DNA of 64,000 nt from Gnetum montanum (GCA_015680685.1 MNCI01003607.1:236029-300028); one strand, 5' to 3'. Positions 35,041 through 47,278 are shown, counted from the first letter of the stretch. The notes: generated from the sequence alone by a model not told the origin. Numbers and translations: made by a program.

Positions 35041-37262
35041 TCAGAAGTTGTTGGCCCAGTTTGCCTCACTGCCAACCCTAGGCATGCCTGCAGTCTTCTT
35101 GGAAGATTCGTCAACTTTGAAATTGGCCCCGCAGACATGTCCCTGGCTATCAACCCGGGGCATCGGTGTCAGTTTATTAAACGGGTGTAAGAAGCTCTGC
35201 AGACCGCCCGAGGTTGAGAAAAAACAACCTGCAATATTAAAGACCCTTCTCAAGTTAAAATGCTGTTACTTCTTAGAAGGATAGGTAAACAAAGCATTTA
35301 ATACTTAAGACCGTTCTCAAGTTAAAATGATGTTACTTCTTAGAAGGATAGGTAAACAAAGCATTTAATACTTAAGACCCTTCTCAAATTAAAATGCTGT
35401 TACTTCTTAGAAGGATAGGTAAACAAAGCATTTAATACTTACTGCATTCTAGTGTCCTGTGTCTCTAACGCATAATGGAAATGTACATAGATAGTAATAC
35501 AGAGACTTTGTCTGTGACACCAAATTTACAAATAGGCATACCTTTGGGGAAAGGAGCAAACGACTTTCCGCATCCTGCCTTCATTATATTTGCATCATCA
35601 GACAAAACGAGATGTCCATCAGCTGCGGTTCCCCAAAAGAACGGAACCGATCCGTCAGCATCCTGTAAACAATTCCAACAAGAAGTTAAAAATTCTATAT
35701 TATGTTTTCTGCTTGTTTCATAGAATGGAAAACTGACAAAGAAAAGTTGCAACGCACAGGGCAAAACACAGAGGACGACTTCATGACATGATTCCAAATT
35801 GGATCAGGATACATCCGTTCTCTATCAGACATGCTGGCAAACGATTTTTAAAGGTTTCTTTAAATTAGAAAGAAAAATTTTTCGACAGACAAAACTGCAT
35901 TTCATAGGCATTCACTATAAGCTGCAAGGAAAGCGCATTCAGGTAGAGTTTCAGGTGGAACAAACAGGCATGACAATGCATAAGCCTAATTCAAAGTTGC
36001 AGGGCAGCAAAACCAGAAATTCAAATATGAAAAATCGTACGTACCCCTGCGGTGAAGACGGCTTTGGTGGCGGAGTCCAGAAGGACGAAGGCGAACTTTC
36101 CCGAAAGATCTCGGACAACGTGGTCGGCGGGATAGGGGCCGCGATCGCGCAAAGTGCGGTACGCTTCGATCACAATATTTACCTCGCTTGCGTTCTTACC
36201 CAGGCCGTACTGCTGTCTCAGTTGTCCCACATTGTGTAGAAACCCCTCAAACACGCAGAACATATCATCAACTGCCCCAAAAGTCCTGCATCCGTCCACA
36301 TTGCAAACAATCCAATTTCATGCCACATCAAAGGCAAGATTGAGAGAGATTCAAAAACAAACAATCATCGACGATTCCGCCTCGATCCGATATGGTACCA
36401 TGCCGAAATCATCACAAGTCTGCGATCAATCGACAATCGCATCCAGCAAGAAAACCGCAGATCATAACCAAAACGCAAAAGTCCGGATCAAATCCAAAAT
36501 CGCACAAATCCAGTCTGGATCAAATCCAAGTCTAACATTTTAACAAAATCGTCGCTCAAAGTCAAAATGCAAAAACACCGGTCTATATCAAATCCAAAAT
36601 CGCACGTTATAACAGAATCGTAAAAAATCCAGTCTTTCTGGATCAAATCCAAAGTCTCACATCTTAAAAAAATCGCAGCTCAAAGTCAAAATGGAAAACT
36701 ACAGTGCGGATCAAATCCAGAATCGCATATTATTAACAAAATCGCAGACCAAAGTCTGCGAGCGTGCAAATTCCAGGCAGAGCCGATCACAAACCATCAC
36801 AAAAGCAAACCAAATCTTTCGCGATCGATCGTAATACCGAACGTCCAAGACAAAAGCGAAAACTCCATCCACGAACGATGATGAATCACAAAACCATCGC
36901 TCAACGAGAAACCTAAAAGATTTCCACGACCAACATAAAATCGCACAACCGCAAAGCCAAAGCTCAAACCGAAAAAAAAAACGAAATTTCCACGACGGAT
37001 CTAAATCAAAATGCGGCCTTTCAAAAGCACAACAACAATTCAAAGAACCTGATATACTTACAGACCTGGGAGTTTGCAGATTGAGCGGCTTTCTGGAATA
37101 GGCAAGGATGCCGATACCGGGAACCTTGATAGAGACGGCATCGCTAGGGTTTGCAGAAGCGAAGGAGGCGGCAATGTCGATCGCAGCTTTCCTGGGGCCT
37201 GCGTCGGGGCTGTTGAGCTCCTGCGGCCCCGCAGCCACGCTCGTCTCCAATACTGCCAACAT
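35041..37262 (-). CDS. Aluminium-induced / TSJT1-like protein with YGL and LRDR motifs (four exons)
   Basis: Joined exons on the minus strand: 37262-37066, 36285-36045, 35662-35542, 35228-35041; 747 nt, 248 residues, stop TGA. All introns are GT-AG. The family (DUF3700/Wali7; stress-, sugar- and aluminium-responsive plant proteins) has the fold of class II glutamine amidotransferases, but its biochemical role is not established. Visible marks: start MLAVLE as in family members, FCVFEG (75-80), QQYGL (90-94), YRTLRDRGPYP (108-118), LSGKFAFVLLD (126-136), FFWGTAADG (154-162), GCGKSFAPFPKG (176-187). Class II amidotransferases need Cys after the initiator Met; here it is Leu, so glutaminase activity is unlikely. 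Start context is AAAATGT. The length is close to the usual 230-255. Exon 1 ends at CAG/GTCTGT; a stronger GTAAGT four bases on would shift the frame. Confidence 0.94.
35240..35440. repeat. Three tandem 67-bp repeats in intron 3 of the gene
   Basis: Units at 35240-35306, 35307-35373 and 35374-35440 differ at only a few positions. The array begins 12 bases from the first base of exon 4, immediately beside the 3' splice site. Confidence 0.92.
36480..36770. repeat. Degenerate repeats in intron 1 of the gene
   Basis: GATCAAATCCAAAATCGCAC-like words recur about five times, and CTCAAAGTCAAAATG recurs at 36555 and 36679 (period 124). CpG content is higher than in the surrounding repeats. Confidence 0.7.
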
Positions 37263-37440
37263 TTTCGTTTCTTCGCTTCCAAATCTCGCAACGCCGACAA
37301 AAACAAATCCACAGAACAAAACAGATACACAGACAGACAGAGATTGGATTTATCCAGACGCAAAAGTGCAGACTTACGTAGTTGAATTTCTCAGCCAAAA
37401 ATGCCACTGGTTCTTGAGCAAAGCAATGAACAGACGCAGG

Positions 37441-37448
37441 AATATATA
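37441..37448 (-). promoter_or_regulatory. TATA box of the aluminium-induced-type gene
   Basis: The minus strand reads CTCTATATATTCC, about 180 bases upstream of the ATG, which would give a 5' UTR of roughly 150 bases. A CCAAT box (minus strand, 37536-37540) and TGACGT/ACGT words (37541-37549 and 37611-37618) lie upstream, consistent with a stress-responsive promoter. No transcript data are available. Confidence 0.6.
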
Positions 37449-37559
37449 GAGACGCAGATCGTGCAATTGAATTCGTGGAAGAATACAGAAAACTCTGACA
37501 AATTGCCCGCGATAAGCATGACACGCTAGCCAGCCATTGGACGTGACGTTTGGCATTTA

Positions 37560-38340
37560 TGAATTAAATTCCCACATGCTGAGTCGCATCAGACGTTAAT
37601 TATCTCATTACACGTCATTTTTCCGTTCATTCTGTTATTTCGGTTTTTTCTTAATTATAAAAAATTTTCTTCTTCTTCTTCTTCTCTTGGGATTCAAACG
37701 AAGAAATAAATAAATGTCGACGTCCAGCAATTTAACCTTATCCACAGTTGTTCAACGACGTTATCCAGACCCGGCTAAAGACGCTTTATACGTGGCAGCA
37801 GAGTATTCACAATCGCAGGACGGAGAATGCTTTTTTGGTAACTTGGGTTTAATAAAAAACAGGGCAATCCGATTTCATGTTACGGAAAACACGGGAACTT
37901 GATCATGATTAGCAAGTTAACTATAAAATGGTACACCGACGGCATGTAATTACAAGTTTGAGTTTTGCAGGTTTATTAGGCTGTGAATGGGTTCGTTGCA
38001 TGCATGACGACATAGAGTGTTTTTTTTTTTTTTTTTTTCTTTTCCATTTCATTTTTCAACTCAAAATGTATCAACCATTACTGTGATGTAGTATAGATAT
38101 ATTATATTTAATGAATCATGGTTGCTCTATGTCGTACTTGTGTTTTCTAACATATGCTTACAGGTATGGTCAAATCAAGTATCTAGCACTATGTTTAGAT
38201 CCAAAGTTCTTTTCAAATATATCATCATTATAGTTTTACCTAAGTTCTTTTCATTCCGGGCAAGATTTTTTATTCATTTAGAAAGCATAAGTTATGGGTT
38301 CAATTTTAGTAAGTAATAGTACTAAGTAGGGCAATAAGAA
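37560..38340. other. Upstream intergenic DNA
   Basis: It contains a TTC tract (about 37667-37686) and a T run (38021-38038). An open frame on the plus strand (37714-37902, 62 residues) has no recognisable motif. A scrap of SINE box B (GGGTTCAATTTTAGTAA) lies near 38297. Confidence 0.5.
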
Positions 38341-38426
38341 CTTTATAATTTATCGATGCCCACTACAATCAAACCTATGACTTGAAGCTTTTGAATCAAG
38401 TATCTTACCACTACGCTAATACTACT
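38341..38426 (-). repeat. tRNA-like SINE copy 3 (partial)
   Basis: The minus strand reads ATTAGCGTAGTGGTAAGATA, then CTTGATTCAAAAGCTTCAAG and the box B-like AGGTTTGATTGTAGTGGG. Confidence 0.65.
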
Positions 38427-39159
38427 ATATAATAAAATTCTAATTGAATTATAAGAAAGGTGTAATTATTAATCAAAAAAGAGCATCAAATACACGTGTA
38501 GGATTTGACAAATAAATAGAAAGGATAAAAAATATTCAAGTAGCATAGAAATAATAAGAAAGGAAAAACTCAATAGGTTTGGTGATGCATACTTAGGATT
38601 TCATCCTTACAAACAAGCCAACAACAAAAGAAAAAAGCATCCTTTTGGGAATGCACTTCTCACCAAAGACCAAATGTAATCAACAATACAATAGAATGAA
38701 GAAAGAATCAAATGAAGCAAATGACAGCCGAAATTAAAAAGAAGAGCTCCCTTGTAGAGAACTTTGTTGAATAAGGTTACCTACACTAGATCCTCTATCA
38801 CTCATAAATCTGAACCAACGTTGCAAAAGATGAATCAACTAGTTAATCTCTAACTGAATCTTTAGAGCTTAAGATATAATTTGGAAATAGACAAGGTGAA
38901 AGATCTACAATTTTCATATAATAGTCAAATGATAAATATTTGCATATTCTATTTTCTAAAAAATGATATTGCATCTATGCTTCCAAATATGAAAGAGAAC
39001 CATAGGCTTGATAACATTTCAAAGAAATTTGAAATTCATGGAAGTAATAGCAAAAAAAAAAAACACATCATCTTGAGATAGCTAACAATTTGGAATAATC
39101 TTGCATGTCCAAATCTAAGTGTGTTGAGCAAAAGGACATTGTCAAAAGACATTAACAAA

Positions 39160-41500
39160 ATCATCTATAGCTCTACAGAAAGGGCAAACAAGACTATGAA
39201 TCCCAAGATGTTCAAGGCATTTTCTAATAGGTAAACCATGATGAAATAAACACCCAAAAAACTGTTGAATTTTAGGTAGAGTAGGAAGCTTCCATATTCA
39301 CTTGAAGGTAGACAACCAAAAAAATTTTGGTTTCTATTTGTGCAAAAACCTGTTGTAACATTTGACAACAATTGAGGAGTTACACAAAAGCTGAAATGGA
39401 ACATGCAACTTATAAGGCAAAATTTTCAATTTATTAGTCTAGTAAAGACCATGAAAATTACTTTGCATTGAAGCATCTAATTGTAAATATTAGTGACAAA
39501 AATTATAAATTCGATCAAAACAATGATGCATGGTTGTAGATACCCCATACAAATTATCAAACATTTCCTAAGAAATCCATTGGTCAGCAAAATGTTGACA
39601 ACTAAGAGAAATCACTCCATTCTAAAACCAGTAAGTAGCCACCTGAGAATTCATAGTAACAAGAGGATCAAGTGAAAAAGATAACCACCATGAATAAAGC
39701 TTAGAATGAAGAGTATGATTGATCTTAACATGAGTCTAATCTATATAATCATGTAATACCTACCAAGCCCTCTAAATGCTTTTGAAGACATGAGATCTAG
39801 GAATGATAATCATATGAAAAGAAAGAATCCAATTACTAAAGTAGACACCTTTCTAAAATGGCTTTTCCTTGGGAAACGCTTATTATAACCTTAGCTGGAG
39901 GAGAGTTCCAATAATATTAGAAAAATCCAAATGGTGAAGTAGCCAGTTTGCCACCAAAGTAATCCCCTCTTTAAAAGAATTTAAAAGACCTAAACCACAC
40001 TTTTTCTTAGGGAGAGTAACAAAATCCTAAGCAACACGGTGAAAACCTTTTCGAAAATCTTTCCAACACAAAGAATACTATACATAAGCAGAAGCACAAA
40101 TAGATCTACAAACTAGATACTTACCCACCAGAGTAAGAGATTTTATCTTCCACTTATCAATTTTCTTCTAAATCTAAGACACCACTTGATCTCAAAGAGC
40201 CAAAGTAGATCCTTTAAAACAAAAGGGAACTCTCAATATCTTAAGAATATCTTGATCCCAAATTAGCTTCCAATTTTTGTTAGACAAGTAATGCTAATTA
40301 TTTTTGAAACTATAAATAGAGGATTTAGTCTAATTTATAGCAAAGCTAGAAAGAGAGAAATATTGATCTATTAGAAACAACAAGCGATGTAGATTAGCAA
40401 GTGTATTTTAAACAAGGAAAAAGGAGTTATCCATGAAATGCATATTAAGAAGCTAATGTTGAGGAGTAGAAAGACAAACTCCAATGATATCCTTAGTCTA
40501 GATATCATAATTAATTAATGGCAAAGAAAGTCTGCTGCAATAATGAACAGGTAAGAAGTAAGAGGATAGCCTTATCTTACTAACCTATGAATAAAGAAGG
40601 GAGAAGTAATATCAAAGAATCAACATTTCACCATATGTAGAAACTTCGAGCTAAAACAAGTTTAGTCATGATCTACAAAATGAAGTCTCAATTAATGTTA
40701 TCATAAGCCTTTACATGATCAAGCTTCATAAAGAGAATATCCTAAACCTCATCCTCTGCTCACTGATATCCTTTCCAAGCAACAATTATATTATTTAAAA
40801 TATATCTACTAGGAACAAAACCTATTTGCTAAAGGGAAATAATATGATAAAGAATCTTTTTCAAATGTAATGTCAAGCATTTGGCTCAAATTTTATACAT
40901 CATGTTAAGAAATGTGATGAATTACATGAGTAAGATCTCTAGACTTTGGTATAAGTTGAATCATTCCTTGATTTAATTTTGGCCCTAAAGAATCAACATG
41001 GATAGTCTCACTAATAACCTATAAGATATCATTGCCAACAAAACCCCAATGATTCTTTAAAAAAGTCAATTGGAAAGCCATCATAACCTAGAGCCTTACC
41101 AATGCTCATTTTAAAACATGCCTTTTGAAGTTTAGCCTAAGTAATATCATCTTCTAAAATTTCCAGCTTAATAGAATTAACCAAAATAGGATAATTAATA
41201 GTAGCTGCCTCAAATGAAGAAATATCCATAGTGTTAGCAATAAATAAAGCTTCAAACTAATTTCTAAGGTAGGAAAGGAGCATGTTATGGTCAATGATGA
41301 TGGTACCATCAATTGAAATTTTGTCCAAAGAATGCAAAGAATATGATCTATTTAGATATTTAAAAAATTCCTTACAATGTTCATCTTGAATTTTTAACCA
41401 AGTAAGGCTACTTTTGGTTAAGGCACTTTTTGTCCTATAAATATCCCACTATTAAAAAGTTGATTTGACTCTAATCAACAAGGTAGATATGATCTGCTAT
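39160..41500 (-). mobile_element. L1-type LINE relic (RT and zf-RVT)
   Basis: Stop-riddled minus-strand frames give GKALGYDGFP (near 41070-41100), QQIGFVPSRYILNNIIVAW (near 40775-40835), KLDHVKAYDNIN then stop then DF (near 40685-40730), and GYPLTSYL (near 40560-40590). After the RT comes LPTLPKIQQFFGCLFHHGLP followed by LEHLGIHSLVCPFCRA (39180-39300), the zinc-knuckle end domain of plant L1 elements. The catalytic box could not be read. It is an independent copy from the LINE at 6.2-11.3 kb and has the opposite orientation. Confidence 0.82.
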
Positions 41501-41945
41501 AAGAGTGTTTCATCATAAACTACTATATTACTAATACACCTATAAGAGGAGGCAAGTACTAATAATAATACTAATGCTAGTATTATAATGTTTATGTAGA
41601 CCTAATGGATTTCTCACAAAAATGAACTTGTGCAAAATACATCGATAGAAATAAATCCAAAATATAGTAGGTGTGTCTAATATTCATGTAACTTGAACAA
41701 ATATTCTACATAATTTCCTAGAACTAACACTAGTAGTTTGAATAGTTCATACAAAGACTAACTAGAGATTTACCATTTTCCTCTAAAGAAATTTGTTTTG
41801 CAACATTATAATAATATATGTTGTTCATCTTCTACTACTTGTAGTAAACACAGTCAATATATTCTGTCTTCATGCTACTAGTTGTTCCATCTTATAATTT
41901 CAAAACACAACCTTCATTTGAGTATATGAATGTCCTAATATTTGT

Positions 41946-42040
41946 ACTATGAAATTTGGAATCACCAAGATATGGGTTTGATTCTAGTGGAAATACTAGC
42001 TTATGAATTTCTAATTTGACTATATTTATATGGGATAAGT
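41946..42040 (+). repeat. tRNA-like SINE copy 4 (5'-truncated)
   Basis: GATATGGGTTTGATTCTAGT (box B-like) and AATACTAGCTTATGAATTTC match the middle of the SINE; the box A end is missing or unreadable. Confidence 0.5.
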
Positions 42041-42157
42041 ATTTTTTAAAAATGTTTTAGGTTTCAACAACCTTTACCACCCTCCTTCCTGCACCAATCC
42101 TCATCCTTCCCCTCCCATTCCCTCCTTCTCCGCAAGCTAGGAACTACATTTTGTAAC

Positions 42158-42250
42158 ATGAGATGTTAACTTAGTACTAAGACTCTTAATTTGGAACCTC
42201 CAAGCTATAGTTTAATTTTAGAAAATGATACTAAGTTATAAAATTTTTAC
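42158..42250 (+). repeat. tRNA-like SINE copy 5
   Basis: ATGAGATGTTAACTTAGTAC, then CTTAATTTGGAACCTCCAAG and AATGATACTAAGTTATAAAA follow the SINE order. Confidence 0.6.
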
Positions 42251-42299
42251 CTAAGTTATACGATAGTTTCATATTGGTTATATATACTAGGTACAAACA

Positions 42300-42450
42300 A
42301 TGAGGTGTTAGCCTAGTGTTAAGACTCTTGATTTGAAAGGTCTAAGTCATGGGTTCAAGTCTAGTGGACAATGCTAAGTTATAAAGTTCTAATTGGAATA
42401 TATATCTTGGGGTGTACCTATATTATAATTATTTTAAGGTTCCAACACCA
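42300..42450 (+). repeat. tRNA-like SINE copy 6 (left arm of an inverted pair)
   Basis: The best-preserved copy: GAGGTGTTAGCCTAGTG (box A), CTCTTGATTTGAAAGGTC, GGGTTCAAGTCTAGTGGAC (box B), CTAAGTTATAAAGTTCTAAT, the CTTGGGGTGTACCTAT tail, and the GGTTCCAACACCA end. Confidence 0.78.
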
Positions 42451-42544
42451 CATAGGTACACCCCAAGATTTATAGGTAGAATCAAACCTATGACATGGGG
42501 TTACTAAGCTAAGATCCTTACCACTAGGCTAACACCTCATTGTT
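42451..42544 (-). repeat. tRNA-like SINE copy 7 (right arm of an inverted pair)
   Basis: Head-to-head with copy 6. The minus strand reads AATGAGGTGTTAGCCTAGTG through box B to a tail whose reverse complement at 42452-42467 pairs perfectly over 16 bases with 42406-42421. Confidence 0.78.
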
Positions 42545-42588
42545 TATAACTTTCTAATTTTTGGAATGTTTACTCATTTGTACATCCT

Positions 42589-43318
42589 TGATGAGTGGCA
42601 AGGTATCCCTACACTCAACCATACGAATATGAGCGTTTCACGTGCAATCTGGTTGAACTCCAAGGACTAAGTGCTTACACGCCTTATGGAACACTTAAGG
42701 TTAATCAATCGTTGTCTTCCCAGACTTACTTGTATTGTCACAGTTGTATGGTTAAGTGAGTCTGAGGTATATGATTTTTATGTCTTTTACCTTTTTATCG
42801 CCTATGCTAAAAGGGAAAAGGGTGAAGAGACTAAGTAACTAACTTTCACTAACTAAGCTTTAATTGTCCTAGCATCAGTATTTGTTCCCACTTTCTGTAC
42901 ACACCCTAAACCAGTGCAACGCTACTAGGATTACGAAACGCTATTCGTTACTGGGTTACCAAGCATAGCACACGTGCTCAAAGCGGTCGTACTGAATGCA
43001 CTTAACTAGGAGAGTTGAGGGTTGAGAGAAATTAATTATCTAATAAATCATTTAAACATTCAACAATAATTAAAGTCCTATTTAGCTTAGTCTACTTGAT
43101 GTAAGGTTTATCAAAAATTTCATCTTTATTGTCATACACAAATGTGTGCTCAGGTACAATTTGCTCGAATAAAGATCCATTCACTTTGAGACTCCTACTA
43201 CGGGCACATGGAAATTATTCTAACTCTGGAATGGTAAAACTGTTAGATTTTGGCTAAGGGTCTAGATCTAGATGGGAAAGCAAGGGAAATCCACCTCTTA
43301 TTTATAGACAAGGCGACA
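42589..43318 (-). repeat. LTR of another family member, cut by the assembly gap
   Basis: It reads in minus orientation and ends (minus) GTAGGGATACCTTGCCACTCATCA at 42589. A TATAAATA lies near 43296-43303, next to the gap. It overlaps in content with the post-gap LTR (both contain the sequence after the GGGCAC word), so two LTRs, not one, flank the gap. Confidence 0.7.
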
Positions 43319-43989
43319 NNNNNNNNNNNNNNNNNNNNNNNNNNNNNNNNNNNNNNNNNNNNNNNNNNNNNNNNNNNNNNNNNNNNNNNNNNNNNNNNNN
43401 NNNNNNNNNNNNNNNNNNNNNNNNNNNNNNNNNNNNNNNNNNNNNNNNNNNNNNNNNNNNNNNNNNNNNNNNNNNNNNNNNNNNNNNNNNNNNNNNNNNN
43501 NNNNNNNNNNNNNNNNNNNNNNNNNNNNNNNNNNNNNNNNNNNNNNNNNNNNNNNNNNNNNNNNNNNNNNNNNNNNNNNNNNNNNNNNNNNNNNNNNNNN
43601 NNNNNNNNNNNNNNNNNNNNNNNNNNNNNNNNNNNNNNNNNNNNNNNNNNNNNNNNNNNNNNNNNNNNNNNNNNNNNNNNNNNNNNNNNNNNNNNNNNNN
43701 NNNNNNNNNNNNNNNNNNNNNNNNNNNNNNNNNNNNNNNNNNNNNNNNNNNNNNNNNNNNNNNNNNNNNNNNNNNNNNNNNNNNNNNNNNNNNNNNNNNN
43801 NNNNNNNNNNNNNNNNNNNNNNNNNNNNNNNNNNNNNNNNNNNNNNNNNNNNNNNNNNNNNNNNNNNNNNNNNNNNNNNNNNNNNNNNNNNNNNNNNNNN
43901 NNNNNNNNNNNNNNNNNNNNNNNNNNNNNNNNNNNNNNNNNNNNNNNNNNNNNNNNNNNNNNNNNNNNNNNNNNNNNNNNNNNNNNNNN
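43319..43989. other. Assembly gap (671 N)
   Basis: A run of N between two LTR pieces. Open frames reported across it are artefacts. Confidence 1.
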
Positions 43990-44200
43990 AGGAAAATATT
44001 CTAACTCTAAAGAAATCAAATTGCAAGAACTTCACTAAACTATGAACCTAAGGTGTCATAAATGTGGTTGGTATGCACATTCATATAGGCTTCACCTGCA
44101 TCTACATCAATGCATGTCACCATACATCAATAGGAATACGTTGATAGTGCTACGTCTATGCATGCCCGTCGACATAGCCTATATACATCATGACTCATCA
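43990..44200 (-). repeat. 3' LTR of G2 (U3 part)
   Basis: It aligns with 60520-60737, from the GGAAAATATT word to the minus-strand start TGATGAGTCATG at 44200. The remainder lies in the gap. Confidence 0.75.
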
Positions 44201-44210
44201 TACCTCCATG
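44201..44210 (-). other. Polypurine tract of G2
   Basis: CATGGAGGTA on the minus strand directly before the LTR start TGATGAG. Confidence 0.6.
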
Positions 44211-44399
44211 ATTAATTAAAAACTCATCCTTGAGTAAACAAAAGTAGGATCAAGATTTCTTAAAAAATTTGGGGACGTATGGAATTTATTAACTTAAAAA
44301 CAAACAAATAGATAGACTAACCAACTCTAACTGCCAAATTGTATAGAATCATAGAATTAGTATCCAAGATAACAAAATTAGACACTTTATAAAATTTTA

Positions 44400-47278
44400 G
44401 TAAGAATCCTTAGTTGTTGGAGATAAGGAAAATTTTTAAATAGTGCCTAGAGGTGGAGGCTCCTATGGCGCTAAAATCCCTTCACCCAATTCTAGCTCTC
44501 ATAGTAGTGTTGGCAGCTAAGGCTAACCTGTTACTATTGTTGCTACCAAAGGAAGCTTGAAAGCATCCAATAGCATTTTCATCATCTCTTCCTTTGTGGG
44601 TCATATGTAGTCCATGCAGCTTCACCTATGTGGGTTGATGTAGGGATATCCCAAAGGCAAAACATTGTAGCAAACAACTACTTAGCATTGACAAATCATG
44701 CAAATTATTTGTGTTTAATATTAAACATCTTCACTAGGTTTTGCAACTCATGGTAGTAATTCATCCTTCATGCTAGGTTCTCAACAACAGATTGTTGGTT
44801 AGTGAATCTGCTTCTAAGAATTTCAAGCTTGGCATTGGCTATCTCCAACTGCCACTTGGTCTCTTTGTGATGCTTGAATTATGCCTTGTACAAGAGGTAG
44901 GAACTAGTCACCTACTTCTCCAATTCGCTCTTTGACCTCTCTGCTGTCAACATTGTTAAGTTTGCATAATGAAGGTTGACAAGCTCCATGTACTCTATCA
45001 TCTACTACATTTGAAACTCCTTTAGGTAGATTTCCACCTTGTTGTATGTGTTTAATCCATTAAAGATTGGCTATCATATGTCACCTCTTTTTTGAAGTTG
45101 CTAGAAGATCTCATTCATCTTCATCTTAGCCAATTAAATTTCTTGTTCATTTACCTCCTTGAGTAGCCTGACTTGGCCCCTATAATTATTTTTGACTCAT
45201 TTGAATTTCAAAGTGTCATTCTTCTAGGTGGCTACCTTGATGATTATTTTCTGATGAAGTGCTTGAACTTTCTCCATCGAGAGATTCTTATTCTCTACTA
45301 CTAACTTCCTCACATCAAGATTCACCTAAGCTAGTTGCTCTTGCTATTGTTAAAAAAATTCAACCATCTAGTCCTTCTGTTGTTTGATATTTTGTAGATG
45401 ATGAAGATTCTTGGTGAGGACCAAGTTCTCTTTGTGGACCTATGAAAAGTCTTTATTGATGTTGAAGGCCATGGCTTGTGACAAGCACATATCAAAGACC
45501 GCTACCTCCTTTGCATTCTTAACCTCCTTTATTCTATGTTAAATTTTTTGGAAAGCTTCATCCCTTGAGAGTTTCAAGTTGAAAATGGCAAGGTTAGAGA
45601 GATGGACTTGCAACTCCACAACCTCGATAGCCAACCATTGGTTCTTGGTGGTAGCTGCCTGTACTTGGACATTAGTGATGAGAAGTTTAGCCTTTGTCTC
45701 AAGCAACTCTAACTGGGTTATTGTAATTTGATTCGGGAGATAAAAGGTCTTCAAAAGCAGTTTCCTAGATCCCATCAATCATTTTAACACTTCTTCTTGT
45801 TGGGCCATTCTTAACTAACAACTCCCTACTCCTATGGATGTCTAAATATCCACCATCGTGGCATGTCTAGCATGGATGTCGTAGGAGCATTCAGGGCCTT
45901 TTCTACCCTATTGATGACTACCTATGTTGATGCCTCCTATCCTCGATGTCACATCACTAGAACAATCACCCCCTTACCTTCCTTTAAGTAGACTAAAAAA
46001 TTTGTAGTATTCCCAACGATTTCAGGAAATTCTTATCTATGGATGAACATCATAACTTCTTAAGCACTAGGATTTGTTTTGGTAGACACTTGATTTCTTT
46101 GTGCTAAGAATAGTAGGATGATTTCCTCTAGCCAACTGATGGTCCTTGTGATCTCGTTGAGATGGCTTAAGACTAGATGATAAACTAATGGTTCTCCATC
46201 ACCCGTTGAACCTTGTTACTACTATAGATGCTACTCACCAAGTTTTCAAAGCCTTTCTATAGCTGTCAAAGCCTCTAATGTGGTTTCTATTGTAGGTGGT
46301 GGTGGTGGCCTCTTCTCTTTTTGTAGCTTGGCTACTACCTTATCCTTTATCATCTCCTACCAAAATGTAATAGAAGCATGACAAATCATATCATTGGCAT
46401 GGCATGTTATGCCTCCCATTTTGTAAAGTTGTTTGATTAAACACAAGAAGAGGAGTGTCTTTCTTAATTTTTCATTCTCTTTAAAGTTCTTCTCTATCTC
46501 CAAATAGATGAGCTGTGGAAAGTTGATTAGAAAATTTCCTTTTAGAGTGGCACATGCATGGATGGAGAAGATTGACACCTTACTTGGCCTCACAATGGGA
46601 TTTAGGTGATAAGCCATGAATTTGAAATAAATACGCTCCATCATCATGAGTGCACTATACTCCTTATGGTCCACTTCATAGAAATGCTAGATCCACTCTT
46701 TCTTGTCTTCTAGATTTGCTTGGATCAAGATTTCTACCAATGTTGCCCCAATGTTAGGTAAACCAAGGACCTTTGCAATGGCCTCAACTGAGTAAGAGAC
46801 TATGATATCTTTGATTTTGATAAATGCATTTCCTTTCCAGTTTTTCCAAAATAGGTAGGTCTCCCCCATATACCATTATCCACTAGAGGAGAGAATGGAC
46901 CACATGGAAGACCCCTATAATTGCATGTGAAATTTTTCTAGTATCAATTCTAAGAAGGATCTAAAGTTCAATTCTTGAAGAACTAAACTTTGAACCTCCT
47001 TTTTTTTATTCTTTCTAGGTAGGCCTCTATTAGTATAAATTTGAAGTTGGCCTTGGCCTCGCAACTTCATCCTGCCTAGATTAGTCAGTCTCTATGGTGG
47101 GAATCTACCAAATAGATTCCACTTTGGGCTCCTCCTAAAGAGGTTCCATTGCATGTGTTTCTTTGGCCACTTTCTCTTAGGGCTATTGTGATTATAGCTA
47201 TTAGCTCCTTCTTCCTTGTGGTTGCTTCTTCCTAAGCTAGGAAGGTCCTCCTATTGGTGCTCCTCTCTGTGGTGCCAT
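44400..47278 (-). pseudogene. Coiled-coil ORF downstream of pol in G2 ('ORF-X')
   Basis: The probable start is the minus-strand ATG at 47278 (MAPQRGAPIGGPS). The globular block is ELNFRSFLEL (near 46975), then WYMGETYLFWKNWKGN, IIVSYSVEAIAKVLGLPNIG (46740-46870), and a helical part EKNFKENEKLRKTLLFLC. A coiled-coil region of over 500 codons follows (VVELQVHLSNLAIFNLKLSR near 45600; LEIANAKLEILRSRF near 44850; NLA, stop, RMNYYHELQNLVK near 44740). It corresponds to ORF-X of G1 and N1 block by block. No transmembrane segment or signal peptide stands out, so an envelope-like role is not supported by what is visible. Confidence 0.72.

Noticed and set aside
36711-37556. Other long frames over exon 1 and intron 1 of the intact gene
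   Set aside because: They are other-frame or intron read-throughs of the aluminium-induced-type gene, whose four exons join in frame.
37714-37902. 62-codon plus-strand frame upstream of the intact gene
   Set aside because: No recognisable motif, no clear promoter and no homologue I can recall; it is not supported as a gene.
42589-44200. One single LTR spanning the gap
   Set aside because: The two sides overlap in LTR content, so they cannot be consecutive parts of one LTR.
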